Made by a program: the position numbers and the translations under genes
Assembly (NCBI GenBank): GCA_002343075.1
Contig: DDRH01000037.1
Span: 5,709-32,315, forward strand
Origin: Phycisphaerales bacterium UBA2421
Lineage (GTDB): Bacteria > Planctomycetota > Phycisphaerae > Tepidisphaerales > Tepidisphaeraceae
Direction: 5' to 3'
Length of the DNA: 26,607 nt
Shown: positions 1 to 6,758 of the stretch, in pieces
Layout: each line of letters begins with the position of its first letter
Position numbering within the stretch: the stretch's first letter is position 1
The notes under the pieces: model-generated
What the model was told of the DNA's origin: nothing
Database searches by the model: none
What the model saw: only the letters and a program-made list of their open reading frames with translations

Positions 1-1
1 T

Positions 2-17
2 TGTTCCGCGCGGAACA
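2..17. promoter_or_regulatory. 16-bp perfect palindrome, parS-like
   Basis: TGTTCCGCGCGGAACA is a perfect 16-bp inverted repeat. It keeps the TGTT...AACA ends and the inner C, CG and G of the ParB-binding parS consensus (TGTTnCACGTGnAACA). It differs at one symmetric pair of positions, A7 to G and T10 to C. No parA, parB or dnaA gene is visible nearby, so binding by ParB is only inferred. It could equally be the operator of another dimeric regulator. There is no central loop and no T-run, so it is not a terminator. Confidence 0.4.
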
Positions 18-174
18 TTTTGCAACATGTTCTCTAACCCATTATCTCGAAACTACTTACAACCCAATTAAGTACTAACCACACCCTAACACTCTGTTAA
101 GAGCTGCGACCCCCCATCCCGCCGAGCCTCCCGCGGTTCACGCGGGGCATCCGATCTTGGCGCCTGTTCGTAGC

Positions 175-191
175 AAGGGTTTCCAACCCTT
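175..191. repeat. short hairpin, possible dispersed (REP-like) element
   Basis: AAGGGTT-TCC-AACCCTT is a perfect 7-bp stem with a 3-nt loop. It lies in the AT-richer, apparently non-coding stretch before the RHS tip. No T-run follows, so it does not look like a terminator. From memory, hairpins of this AAGGGTTnnnAACCCTT kind recur in some planctomycete and verrucomicrobial genomes, but I cannot count copies outside this window. Apart from this hairpin and the palindrome at 2-17, I see nothing recognisable in bases 1-294. Confidence 0.35.
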
Positions 192-294
192 CAGCACTCC
201 GCACAGCAATGTACATTTAAGTTCACATACTCTCTTTAATCTATACCTTCACGCGTCTGAGGCAGATTTACCTACGCGTCCCAATGCGTTGCGG

Positions 295-300
295 TACAAT
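295..300 (+). promoter_or_regulatory. candidate -10 element of a leaderless RHS tip gene
   Basis: TACAAT sits exactly 6 nt before the ATG at 307. That places the expected transcription start on the A of the start codon. No Shine-Dalgarno precedes the ATG. I see no good -35 box at 16-18 nt spacing. The same hexamer and spacing occur before the ATG at 6486. Confidence 0.35.
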
Positions 301-306
301 GCGATC

Positions 307-1026
307 ATGCCCCCGCCCGCTGGCAAACCTGGCCCGCGCCTCAGTTCCAACGGCTACAGCCAGTCCGCCACCCGTCTCTATGCCCAGCAGGACCATAACT
401 TCAACGTCACCAGCCTCACCGACGCCGCCGGCGGTGTTGTGCAGCGGTTCGTTTACGACCCGTACGGCAAGCAGGCGGTGCTGGCTGCGAACTGGTCGTC
501 GACCACCGACGCGTACGCGTGGGTGTACCTGCACCAGGGCGGCCGCTTCAACGCGGTGACTGGGCTTTACAGCTTCCGATTCCGCGAATACTCAGCGGAT
601 TGGGGCCGGTGGATGTCGGCGGACCCCGCGGGGTATGTCGATGGCGCGTCGCTGTATCAGGCGCTGGTGTCGACTCCGGTGAATTGGGTGGATCCTCTCG
701 GCCTTATGAGCAAGGAGTCTGCCGGAGGCATCATCGGTGGCGGCATAGGCGCAATTCTTGGAGGACTTGGTGGAAATGCGATTTTCCCAGGCGTTGGCGG
801 GATCATTGGTGCCGGGCTTGGCACAATTGGAGGGGGCCTGATCGGTGCCGATATCGGTTCGGAACTGGATAACACTCCTCCGCCACGCCCGGTCATAGTC
901 AATAATGAAGATGAAGATGGGTTGCCGCAGTACATCCCAGATCGGGATCCGAATGCACCCCACGTGTCCGTAATCAAACATGACCCACACGCTGGCGGCG
1001 TTTGGGGTGGACTACGGTCGCCGTGA
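307..1026 (+). CDS. Orphan RHS tip protein (RHS core fragment with glycine-zipper tail)
   Basis: This encodes about 239 residues with the RHS repeat-associated core: a VTSLTD segment, FVYDPYG, the RFREYS stretch, GRWMSADP, and the closing NWVDPLGL that normally marks the boundary of the variable C-terminal tip. The thousand or more residues of upstream RHS/YD repeats of a full protein are absent, so this is an orphan tip or remnant. After DPLGL comes a Gly-rich hydrophobic stretch of about 50 residues (GGIIGGGIGAILGG and similar), a glycine-zipper-like membrane segment, then a polar acidic and proline-rich tail. The frame stays open upstream to a TTG at 157, but that part is AT-richer and not RHS-like. 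I prefer the ATG at 307, preceded by TACAAT. Toxin function is not demonstrable; the tail matches no nuclease or deaminase I recognise. It lies in a patch with a second RHS fragment beside tRNA-Lys. Confidence 0.6.
   Translation: MPPPAGKPGPRLSSNGYSQSATRLYAQQDHNFNVTSLTDAAGGVVQRFVYDPYGKQAVLAANWSSTTDAYAWVYLHQGGRFNAVTGLYSFRFREYSADWGRWMSADPAGYVDGASLYQALVSTPVNWVDPLGLMSKESAGGIIGGGIGAILGGLGGNAIFPGVGGIIGAGLGTIGGGLIGADIGSELDNTPPPRPVIVNNEDEDGLPQYIPDRDPNAPHVSVIKHDPHAGGVWGGLRSP
431..461 (+). repeat. 31-bp direct repeat, copy 1 (RHS core)
   Basis: These 31 bases are identical to 1484-1514 and encode the VVQRFVYD part of the RHS core. The copies are 1053 bp apart, in the same orientation. Past the repeat the two RHS fragments diverge to partial similarity, so this is the best-conserved island and a natural crossover point for tip exchange. 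Confidence 0.9.
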
Positions 1027-1061
1027 GGCGTGATAACTTTGGATTATACGGCAGTAGTTGC

Positions 1062-1418
1062 ATGAAAAAGACACATTTTAATATGACAATAGTGTTCGGT
1101 GCTGCAATGGGTTCAGTAATTGGGACAATTCTCGCAGAGTCTCTAATGAGTGGAATGCAACTTACGTTTCCGGAGCGACAAGTCGGGCGAGTAACGTGCG
1201 GTTGCGTCGGCGCGATCGCGCTGTCTACTGCGCTGTTTAAGAAGTTTCGGCTCCAGGCCTTACACTCTTTGGAGGTGAACGCTGGTCAGCGTTGCCGCAA
1301 GTGCTATTACCCGACCAGCGGACTTCCGCCGGACGCCAATTGTCCCGAATGCGGTTCGAAGCAATCTCGGATTGAGAACGGCGAACCAGACCCAATGGGC
1401 CGTCATCCAAGAGTTTGA
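1062..1418 (+). CDS. Small membrane protein with C-terminal zinc ribbon
   Basis: This is a 118-residue protein that I cannot name. The start is the ATG of MKKTHFN; the frame is open further up to 1002, but that part overlaps the RHS gene. It has two hydrophobic segments, roughly residues 8-30 and 45-60. The C-terminal ribbon follows: C-R-K-C, then PTSGLPPDANC-P-E-C-G, two C-x2-C knuckles about 15 residues apart. Such ribbons, often written CxxCxYxLxGLPxxxxCPECG, are common in planctomycete membrane proteins. Its base composition is lower in GC than that of its neighbours. It directly follows the RHS tip by 35 bp, the usual place for an immunity gene, but nothing in the protein itself shows immunity. 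The 3' end is followed by the second RHS fragment. Confidence 0.6.
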   Translation: MKKTHFNMTIVFGAAMGSVIGTILAESLMSGMQLTFPERQVGRVTCGCVGAIALSTALFKKFRLQALHSLEVNAGQRCRKCYYPTSGLPPDANCPECGSKQSRIENGEPDPMGRHPRV

Positions 1419-1483
1419 GGTTTGCGTGGTGAGTTTCTTGCGCTCGATTATGGACACTTTGGCCGACTCCACGAATTGTGGGC

Positions 1484-1514
1484 GCGGTGTTGTGCAGCGG
1501 TTCGTTTACGACCC
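1484..1514 (+). repeat. 31-bp direct repeat, copy 2 (RHS core)
   Basis: These bases are identical to 431-461. The RHS-like sequence of the second fragment begins almost exactly at this repeat. The bases just before it (about 1420-1480) show no RHS similarity, which marks a likely recombination junction. Confidence 0.9.
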
Positions 1515-1710
1515 CTACGGCAGCGCCGCCGTCCTCACCGCCGGCTGGTCGGCCACCACCGACACCCACGGCTGGGCCTACCGCCATCAGGCCGGCCGGT
1601 ACAACGCGGTGACGAATCTGCACCATTTCCGCCACCGCGACCACGCCGCCGACAAAGGCCGATGGATGACCCAAGACCCCGCGATCGCGCGGCGTTCTCG
1701 GGGCCGAGGG
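1484..1710 (+). pseudogene. Broken RHS core fragment
   Basis: The frame encodes VVQRFVYDPYG, an AGRYNAVTN segment and GRWMTQDPAI, which align residue by residue with the RHS core of the upstream tip gene. The sequence then loses similarity before the expected NLYxY and DPxGL motifs. The open frame continues to 1776 only by reading through the antisense of tRNA-Lys, which is not credible coding. No start codon or ribosome-binding site precedes the conserved part. The conceptual start at 1372 lies inside the zinc-ribbon gene in another frame. I read it as a displaced RHS end left by recombination at the core, not a functional gene. Confidence 0.7.
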
Positions 1711-1741
1711 GTGAACCTAAACCAATGTGACGATAAGGAAT

Positions 1742-1814
<73 letters not shown>

Positions 1815-1899
1815 TGCAAAAACCGAGTCGCGTTTTATAGGCTTCCCGGCGGTGGTGTCAAGTTTTGGCGGCGGTGCTGCGGGGTGCGGCGGCGGCCGG

Positions 1900-1930
1900 C
1901 GCGCGGGCGGGTTACCGGGTTGCCCGCGCG
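1900..1930. other. GC-only stem-loop across the stop codon of the PpiD-like gene
   Basis: CGCGCGGGC (1900-1908) pairs perfectly with GCCCGCGCG (1922-1930), giving a 9-bp stem with a 13-nt loop. The loop contains the TAA stop of the PpiD-like gene. No T-run follows on either strand, so it is not a standard intrinsic terminator. It may stabilise the mRNA 3' end, or simply reflect Pro/Ala/Arg codons in GC-rich DNA. Confidence 0.4.
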
Positions 1931-3876
1931 GGTTGGGTTGCGGGGGCTTTGGCGCCGGGTTCGATGTAGTTGAGCCGCTGCGCGACGTTGTAATAGTTAA
2001 ACCAGGAGGTCGCCATGTTCTGCGAGAGCCTGGCGGAGACCTGGTTGGCTACTTGCGCTTCGACCATCGGCAGCAAATCTTCCGGAAAATCGCCCTTCAG
2101 CTCGGTTAGCTCGACGGCGAGCGCGCGGCCTTCTCTTGGAAGCTCAATCACGCGTTTTGGGTGGTTGGTGTCGCCGGACATCAGGTCAAACGCCTGCCGC
2201 ATCAGGCTTTGAAAGCCTGCGGGCGAGAGTGGAAGGCCGGTGAACTCTTCGGTGCGCGAGAATCGAAGTGGAGCAGTTTCGATCACCGTTCTATCGCCGG
2301 CGACGGCGGAGAGCTTTCCGTCGGCCGCGGTGGTCAGAAGCTGTTTGGCATCGGCCAGGGCCAGGTCATACGCCGCCTGCTGCTTGAAATCGGCGAGGAG
2401 TTGCTCTCTCACTTCTTCAAATGTAGCGGGTTGGTGGGATGCATCGGTGCTGGTGAGGCGGAAGACGTATATCGATCCGCCGAAGTCGGTAAGAGTCTGG
2501 CTTGGCTGATACAACGAGAGCAAAAACGCCTGCTCCCGCTCGGATGAATCCTGATGCAACGGCTGCGCGTAGGCCACGGCGTAAGCGGCAAAGGGCAACG
2601 CCCTGCCCTGGACCATGGCGGTTGCATCGCGAATGCCGTCGAGCTTGCTCAATTCCAAGGCGCTGCGTGGCCTGTCGGCAAGGTTAACCACGGTCGGCAG
2701 CACGCCAAACTGCCGCTGAACATCCTGCGCCAGTGCCTTGAGGTAGTCGAAGGAATTGTAGGGATGGCCGAACGCCGTATTGGCCGGCGCGGTGGTGGGT
2801 GTCCGGTTAAACGCGTTATAGTCGGTGCTTAGCGCTGAGACCACGCGCTGCTGCACCAGCCGGGCAAGGCGATCGACCTGCGGCTTCATGACGGCGTCGA
2901 TAGCCCTTTGCTTGACGACCTCAAACGGCTCTGGCTCGGTGGCGACCGGCTGGGTGGACGGCTGCGTCGACGCCGGCTGCGACGACGGAAACAATGACTT
3001 ATTCAGATTATAGTATTTTCGCGCCTCGACCTCCCAGTAATAGGCCCGATCCTCCGGGGTCGCACCGTTTTGGGGGTTGTCCATCACGGCTTGTCGCACC
3101 TGGTCGGGGTCAATGGAGACGTATTGAAGCGTAACGCGATCGGGAAAGCGGTAGCCGAAGCTAAATGGATTCTGATCGCCATCGGGTTGCCCGGCGACGG
3201 TGTCCTTGTGCTTGTCGAAGAGGGCGCGCAACTGATCGTCCGTCGGCGCGGGGATTTTGTTTGCATAACTGTCGGCTGGGAAGTCGACCATGTTCAGGCT
3301 GATGGACTGGGCTTGCATGGCCAGATCGGCCCGGCGCTGCGGTTCGGTGATCTTGATATCGCTGCGAGCACGGTTAAACGCCGCGGAGATGGAGAACAGA
3401 TTGGCCAGCGCCTGGCGGGTGAAGCGGCCCTGGGGCTTCTTCTTGATGTTCTCGTAGAGGACCACGCTCCCATCGGGCATGCGGATGTTGATCTGTCCCA
3501 GTACCTCGTCCAACTGTTCATCGGAAATGCCCGCGCCCAGTTGGCGCGCTTCTTCACGAACAAGGTAATAGAGCACCTTGTGTTCCTGAAACTGATCTGC
3601 TGCCAGCGCGAGCGGAGTGGCCTGCAAGATTGAGACAAACTGCTGCGCGCCGGTCGGATCGGTCTGCAGGACGCCGATGTTCTGCGCTGCATACTCAAAC
3701 TCAGCCACCGCGTTCTGCACGTTCACGGCATCGACGTTTCCCGTAGCCATCGTGCCAAACGAGCCTTGGCCGTGGTGACAACCCTGGAAGGTAGAGGGAG
3801 CGAGGAATGCCACCATCAAAAAGACGCCGATGACGGCCAACAGACGCTTCTTATTTTTTTCGAGCCACTTTTGCAT
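1912..3876 (-). CDS. PpiD/SurA-like membrane-anchored peptidyl-prolyl isomerase-type protein
   Basis: This encodes 654 residues. The N-terminus is a short basic segment plus one hydrophobic helix (about residues 11-29), a signal anchor that leaves the rest in the periplasm, as in E. coli PpiD (623 aa). Residues about 45-230 are helical and SurA_N-like. A Ser/Thr/Pro/Gln linker follows around 300-315. Further on, a VFRLTSTD segment followed by TFEEVREQLLADFKQQ recalls the end of a parvulin domain and the helix after it in PpiD proteins. I cannot place a clear intact parvulin core, so catalysis is doubtful and a chaperone or holdase role is as likely. The tail is rich in PATQPA. The ATG is preceded by a weak GAG-type ribosome-binding site. 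The gene lies 60 bp downstream of the TPR gene and probably shares its transcript. Family assignment is by pattern memory only. Confidence 0.6.
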   Translation of the reverse strand: MQKWLEKNKKRLLAVIGVFLMVAFLAPSTFQGCHHGQGSFGTMATGNVDAVNVQNAVAEFEYAAQNIGVLQTDPTGAQQFVSILQATPLALAADQFQEHKVLYYLVREEARQLGAGISDEQLDEVLGQINIRMPDGSVVLYENIKKKPQGRFTRQALANLFSISAAFNRARSDIKITEPQRRADLAMQAQSISLNMVDFPADSYANKIPAPTDDQLRALFDKHKDTVAGQPDGDQNPFSFGYRFPDRVTLQYVSIDPDQVRQAVMDNPQNGATPEDRAYYWEVEARKYYNLNKSLFPSSQPASTQPSTQPVATEPEPFEVVKQRAIDAVMKPQVDRLARLVQQRVVSALSTDYNAFNRTPTTAPANTAFGHPYNSFDYLKALAQDVQRQFGVLPTVVNLADRPRSALELSKLDGIRDATAMVQGRALPFAAYAVAYAQPLHQDSSEREQAFLLSLYQPSQTLTDFGGSIYVFRLTSTDASHQPATFEEVREQLLADFKQQAAYDLALADAKQLLTTAADGKLSAVAGDRTVIETAPLRFSRTEEFTGLPLSPAGFQSLMRQAFDLMSGDTNHPKRVIELPREGRALAVELTELKGDFPEDLLPMVEAQVANQVSARLSQNMATSWFNYYNVAQRLNYIEPGAKAPATQPARATR

Positions 3877-3936
3877 GAAATCTCAATCTCTGTTGCGTGA
3901 CGAGTCGGGTGAATGACTATGACGATCCGCCGGGGG

Positions 3937-5088
3937 CTATGTCCCCTTTAACCGGTCGAGCGCCCGCTGCGCAATCGCCGCTGCATCTTCGTTGTTTGGG
4001 TGGTTTTTGACAACATCGGAGTAAAGTTGAGTGGCGGCGGCGGGATCGCCCATCGCTTCACATATCGCGGCGGCGCGGGCGAGCGAGTCGGCAACGCGGG
4101 GACTGTCCGGGACGTCCTTAAAATGTGCCACCACACGCATATATGCCAGCGCCGCATCGGCCAGCGCTTTACGGTCGGTAGAATCGGCCATGCCCGATCT
4201 CGCCTCTGCAATGAGAAACATCGCCTCGGCCTGTTGATCGGTTTCGGTAAACGCCGCGCGATGCGCGTCGACTGCGGCCAGGGCGGGCGCGTACTTTTTT
4301 TCTGCCAGAAGCCGCGCCGCGGCCTGCAGTTTGCGGCGCGCGTTGGCACGGGCGGCAGCGGGGTTATTGGGATCGCGCGCGAGAAACTCGTCGAGCTTTT
4401 CGGTAGCGGCGCTCGCTGCGGCATCATCCTGCCGGGCCACATGCAACTCGACCAGAAACGTCAGCAGCGCCGTCGTTTGTGCGTCGGTCAATCGGGGCGT
4501 CGCCAGCGCCGTGGTCACCTGCGCCACGGCGGTATCGAGAAACGTTGAGCCTTTGACGGGCAGCTTTGGCTTTCGCGCGGCAGCGGTTGCAGGATCTTTC
4601 AGCACGAGGGCGATGTACGCACTCGCGGCCGCGTCAAAACGGCCCGATCGGCTCGACGCCACGACAAGCCGGCCCGCGGCCCAGTCGCGCACCCAGGGTT
4701 TGGTGCTGGATCGAGCGGCTTTCTGATATGCATCGACCGCTTCATCAAACTTCTCAAGGGCCATTGCTTCTTCGGCCTGGGTCAAAGCCACTTCGTCGTC
4801 AACTGCGATTCGAGCAATTCGGTCGAGGTCGCGCCGGGTTTCATTCCCTCCGACGAGGAACACCAGCATCTTGTTCTCGACGCGCACGATCTTGGCGGTC
4901 GGAAAGAGCGGCGCGCCCGTGGGCTTGTCGAGCCAGATCTGATCCGCCCATACGATCGGTGCTCCGAAGAAAAGGGACGCCAGAGCCACCAGCCAGGCAC
5001 AGAATCGGCAGCGTCCAGCCCGCAGCGGCGCGGTATGGGCGTGCGGGTGAGAATTTTGGGGTGAGACGTTCAAAAATCGCTCTTCCAT
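3937..5088 (-). CDS. Secreted TPR-repeat protein
   Basis: This encodes 383 residues starting MEERFLN. An AGGTG stands 10 nt before this ATG, and a second in-frame ATG lies at 5118. Frames further upstream would run through tRNA-Leu and can be dismissed. Residues about 30-48 form a signal peptide ending VWA before DQIW. Next is a short beta-rich segment of about 50 residues (KIVRVENKMLVFLVGG) of the kind seen before TPRs in planctomycete secreted proteins. The remainder is Ala-rich paired helices with TPR spacing, for example EAMALEKFDEAVDAYQKAAR, AARLLAEKKYAPALAAVDAH, and the last unit ATQLYSDVVKNHPNNEDA. It probably serves as a periplasmic scaffold. The exact partner is unknown; its downstream neighbour is the PpiD-like protein, which suggests an envelope role. 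Confidence 0.75.
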   Translation of the reverse strand: MEERFLNVSPQNSHPHAHTAPLRAGRCRFCAWLVALASLFFGAPIVWADQIWLDKPTGAPLFPTAKIVRVENKMLVFLVGGNETRRDLDRIARIAVDDEVALTQAEEAMALEKFDEAVDAYQKAARSSTKPWVRDWAAGRLVVASSRSGRFDAAASAYIALVLKDPATAAARKPKLPVKGSTFLDTAVAQVTTALATPRLTDAQTTALLTFLVELHVARQDDAAASAATEKLDEFLARDPNNPAAARANARRKLQAAARLLAEKKYAPALAAVDAHRAAFTETDQQAEAMFLIAEARSGMADSTDRKALADAALAYMRVVAHFKDVPDSPRVADSLARAAAICEAMGDPAAATQLYSDVVKNHPNNEDAAAIAQRALDRLKGT

Positions 5089-5135
5089 ACCATAAAGACA
5101 CCTGCCCTGAGCGCGCATCCCGCCGCTTGGGGCAA

Positions 5136-5217
5136 TGCAGGAGAGGGGGGTCGAACCCCTACACCTTTCGGTACAGGATCCTAAGTCCTGCGCGTCTGCC
5201 AATTCCGCCACTCCTGC
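5136..5217 (-). tRNA. tRNA-Leu (anticodon UAG)
   Basis: The minus strand gives a class II tRNA: 7-bp acceptor stem GCAGGAG/CTCCTGC, a D-arm with AATTGGCAGACGC, anticodon stem-loop CAGGA-CTTAGGA-TCCTG with TAG as anticodon, a long variable arm closed by ACC-GAAA-GGT, and a T-arm with GTTCGAC. The discriminator base is A and CCA is not encoded. It ends only 18-48 bp before the start of the TPR gene on the same strand, so the two may be on one primary transcript. Confidence 0.97.
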
Positions 5218-5354
5218 CTGAGTGTCGCGAGAATATACGGCAAATATGCATCCGTCGCCAAGCATCAGTCATCGCGGGGCATCGGATCGTTGACAACCCG
5301 CGCTCCCGGCGGTTTGATGCCACGCTTTCGGTTTAACACCAAGAGGATCAATCG

Positions 5355-6380
5355 ATGGCGCGACCTGTCACACTGTTTACCGGGCAATGGGCCGATCTTT
5401 CGCTTGAAGAGATTTGCAAAAAGGCAAGCGGCTTTGGGTATGACGGGCTGGAACTCGCCTGCTGGGGCGATCATTTTGAGGTAGACAAGGCACTGAAAGA
5501 CCGCAACTACTGCAAGGGCCGCTGGGAGATTCTGAGCGATTTCGGGCTGACAAGCTATTCGATCAGCGCGCACCTCGTCGGCCAGGCGACTTGCGACCGG
5601 ATTGACGAACGACACAAGGCAATTTTGCCTCCCGAAGTGTGGGGCAACGGCGATCCGGAAGGCGTCCGCAAGCGGGCCGCGAGGCGCATGATCGATACCG
5701 CAAAAGCGGCCCGCAAGCTCCGTGACGCCGCGCCGGGCAAGATTAAGTATCCCATGTGTGTTAACGGCTTCACAGGCAGCAGCATCTGGCACGCCCTCTA
5801 CGCGTTCCCGCCTACAGATCAGAAGTATTTACAGGGTGGTTTCGATGATTTCGCACGGCGTTGGGTGCCAATACTAAATGAGTTTGAAAAGCAGGATGTT
5901 AACTTCGCGCTGGAGGTCCATCCGACCGAAATCGCCTTCGACATCGTGACAGCCGAGCGCGCCATCGCTGCGGTGAAGGGGCATAAGCGGTTTGGGTTCA
6001 ACTATGACCCGTCGCATCTGGGATATCAGCACGTAGATTATGTGCGATTTATCTACACATTTTCGAAACGAATCTTTCATTGCCACATCAAAGATGCCTG
6101 GTGGGATAAGGGCGACGGCACCGTCGGCGTGTTCGGCGGGCATACGACCTTTGCCGACGCGCGCCGATACTGGGATTTTCGTTCGCCTGGTCACGGCGAT
6201 ATTGATTTTGAACGCATCATCGTCGCGCTCAACGACATCGGTTACACCGGCCCGCTATCGGTGGAATGGGAAGATTCCCGCATGAACCGAGACCACGGTG
6301 CCCGTGAGTCGTGCGAACTAGTGCGGCAGTGGGATTTTGAGCCATCAAAATTGGCCTTTGATGCGCAGTTTGATCGCTAA
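5355..6380 (+). CDS. Sugar phosphate isomerase/epimerase (xylose isomerase-like TIM barrel)
   Basis: This encodes 341 residues. The start is well supported: AGAGGA stands 7 nt before the ATG. The protein is an AP-endonuclease-2/xylose-isomerase-like TIM barrel, as in the IolE/Hyi group. The likely divalent-metal ligands are visible at strand ends: E187 in LEVHPTE, D218 in [10 protein letters not shown]242/H244 in FHCHIKD and E304 in VEWED. A GYDGLEL motif near residue 30 is the usual beta-2 signature. The substrate cannot be read from sequence; these enzymes isomerise or epimerise ketoses, inosose or hydroxypyruvate-like compounds. No signal peptide is seen, so it is presumably cytosolic. It stands alone, divergent from tRNA-Leu and the TPR gene and followed by a 105-bp gap before the secretion-like cluster, so it is probably a monocistronic unit. 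Confidence 0.85.
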   Translation: MARPVTLFTGQWADLSLEEICKKASGFGYDGLELACWGDHFEVDKALKDRNYCKGRWEILSDFGLTSYSISAHLVGQATCDRIDERHKAILPPEVWGNGDPEGVRKRAARRMIDTAKAARKLRDAAPGKIKYPMCVNGFTGSSIWHALYAFPPTDQKYLQGGFDDFARRWVPILNEFEKQDVNFALEVHPTEIAFDIVTAERAIAAVKGHKRFGFNYDPSHLGYQHVDYVRFIYTFSKRIFHCHIKDAWWDKGDGTVGVFGGHTTFADARRYWDFRSPGHGDIDFERIIVALNDIGYTGPLSVEWEDSRMNRDHGARESCELVRQWDFEPSKLAFDAQFDR

Positions 6381-6442
6381 ACGCTGGCCGTTTGCACTCA
6401 GGACTGCCGCCGAAGGCCAGATCAGGGCAGCGTAAAGCCAGG

Positions 6443-6479
6443 ATTCCATTCGGAATTTATCGGCAGAATCGACTACAAT
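6443..6479 (+). promoter_or_regulatory. Candidate promoter and operator of the T7SS-like cluster
   Basis: TACAAT (6474-6479) lies 6 nt before the ATG at 6486, giving a predicted leaderless start. There is no Shine-Dalgarno before this ATG. Upstream, ATTCC-ATTC-GGAAT (6443-6456) is a perfect 5-bp inverted repeat. It would overlap the -35 region (about -43 to -30 from the predicted start) and could be a regulator site. No consensus -35 is present. Confidence 0.35.
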
Positions 6480-6485
6480 CCGGCG

Positions 6486-6758
6486 ATGTCAAAGGCACAT
6501 GTAGACCCTGCCGAGCTGCGGCGGTTTGCTTCGGATCTGAATCGGTTTAACCGCGATCTGGAGGGGCTGGTATCGAGCCTGCACGCCCGCATGCGCAGCC
6601 TTGAGACAACGTGGCGCGATCAGGAGCAGATCAAGTTCACCGAGGCTTTCGAGTACACCGCCAAGTCGCTCAGCGGCTTTCTTGAAGCGTCACAGCAGCA
6701 TGTCCAATTCCTCAGCAAGAAGGCGGGTCTAATCGAAGATTACCTGAAGCAACGATGA
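6486..6758 (+). CDS. WXG100-like (Esx-type) small helical protein
   Basis: This encodes 90 residues, close to the family's usual length of about 100. Two long amphipathic helices (about 8-40 and 47-85) flank a turn with W43-R44-D45. The W-x-G of canonical Esx proteins is here W-x-D, followed by QEQIKFTEAFE, in keeping with the WxxxxxxxF pattern of the second helix. There is no signal peptide, no Cys, and no YxxxD/E tail at the C-terminus (it ends EDYLKQR). In ESX/T7SS systems such proteins form four-helix dimers and are exported by the FtsK-like ATPase. Here the ATPase is encoded three genes downstream on the same strand. The stop overlaps the next start (ATGA), showing tight coupling. Family assignment is good; export is inferred from context. 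Confidence 0.72.
   Translation: MSKAHVDPAELRRFASDLNRFNRDLEGLVSSLHARMRSLETTWRDQEQIKFTEAFEYTAKSLSGFLEASQQHVQFLSKKAGLIEDYLKQR

Noticed and set aside
157..306. Upstream part of the RHS tip frame, from a TTG
   Set aside because: It is AT-richer, shows no RHS similarity and has no ribosome-binding site; the ATG at 307 with TACAAT upstream fits better.
3070..3633. Long plus-strand open frame antisense to the PpiD-like gene
   Set aside because: Shadow frame typical of GC-rich coding DNA; no recognisable domain and no ribosome-binding site.
5089..5265. N-terminal extension of the TPR gene up to 5265
   Set aside because: It reads straight through tRNA-Leu and its flanks; a ribosome-binding site and signal peptide support the ATG at 5088 (or 5118).
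4566..5336. 256-aa plus-strand open frame across the TPR gene and tRNA-Leu
   Set aside because: Arg-rich shadow translation that crosses a tRNA.
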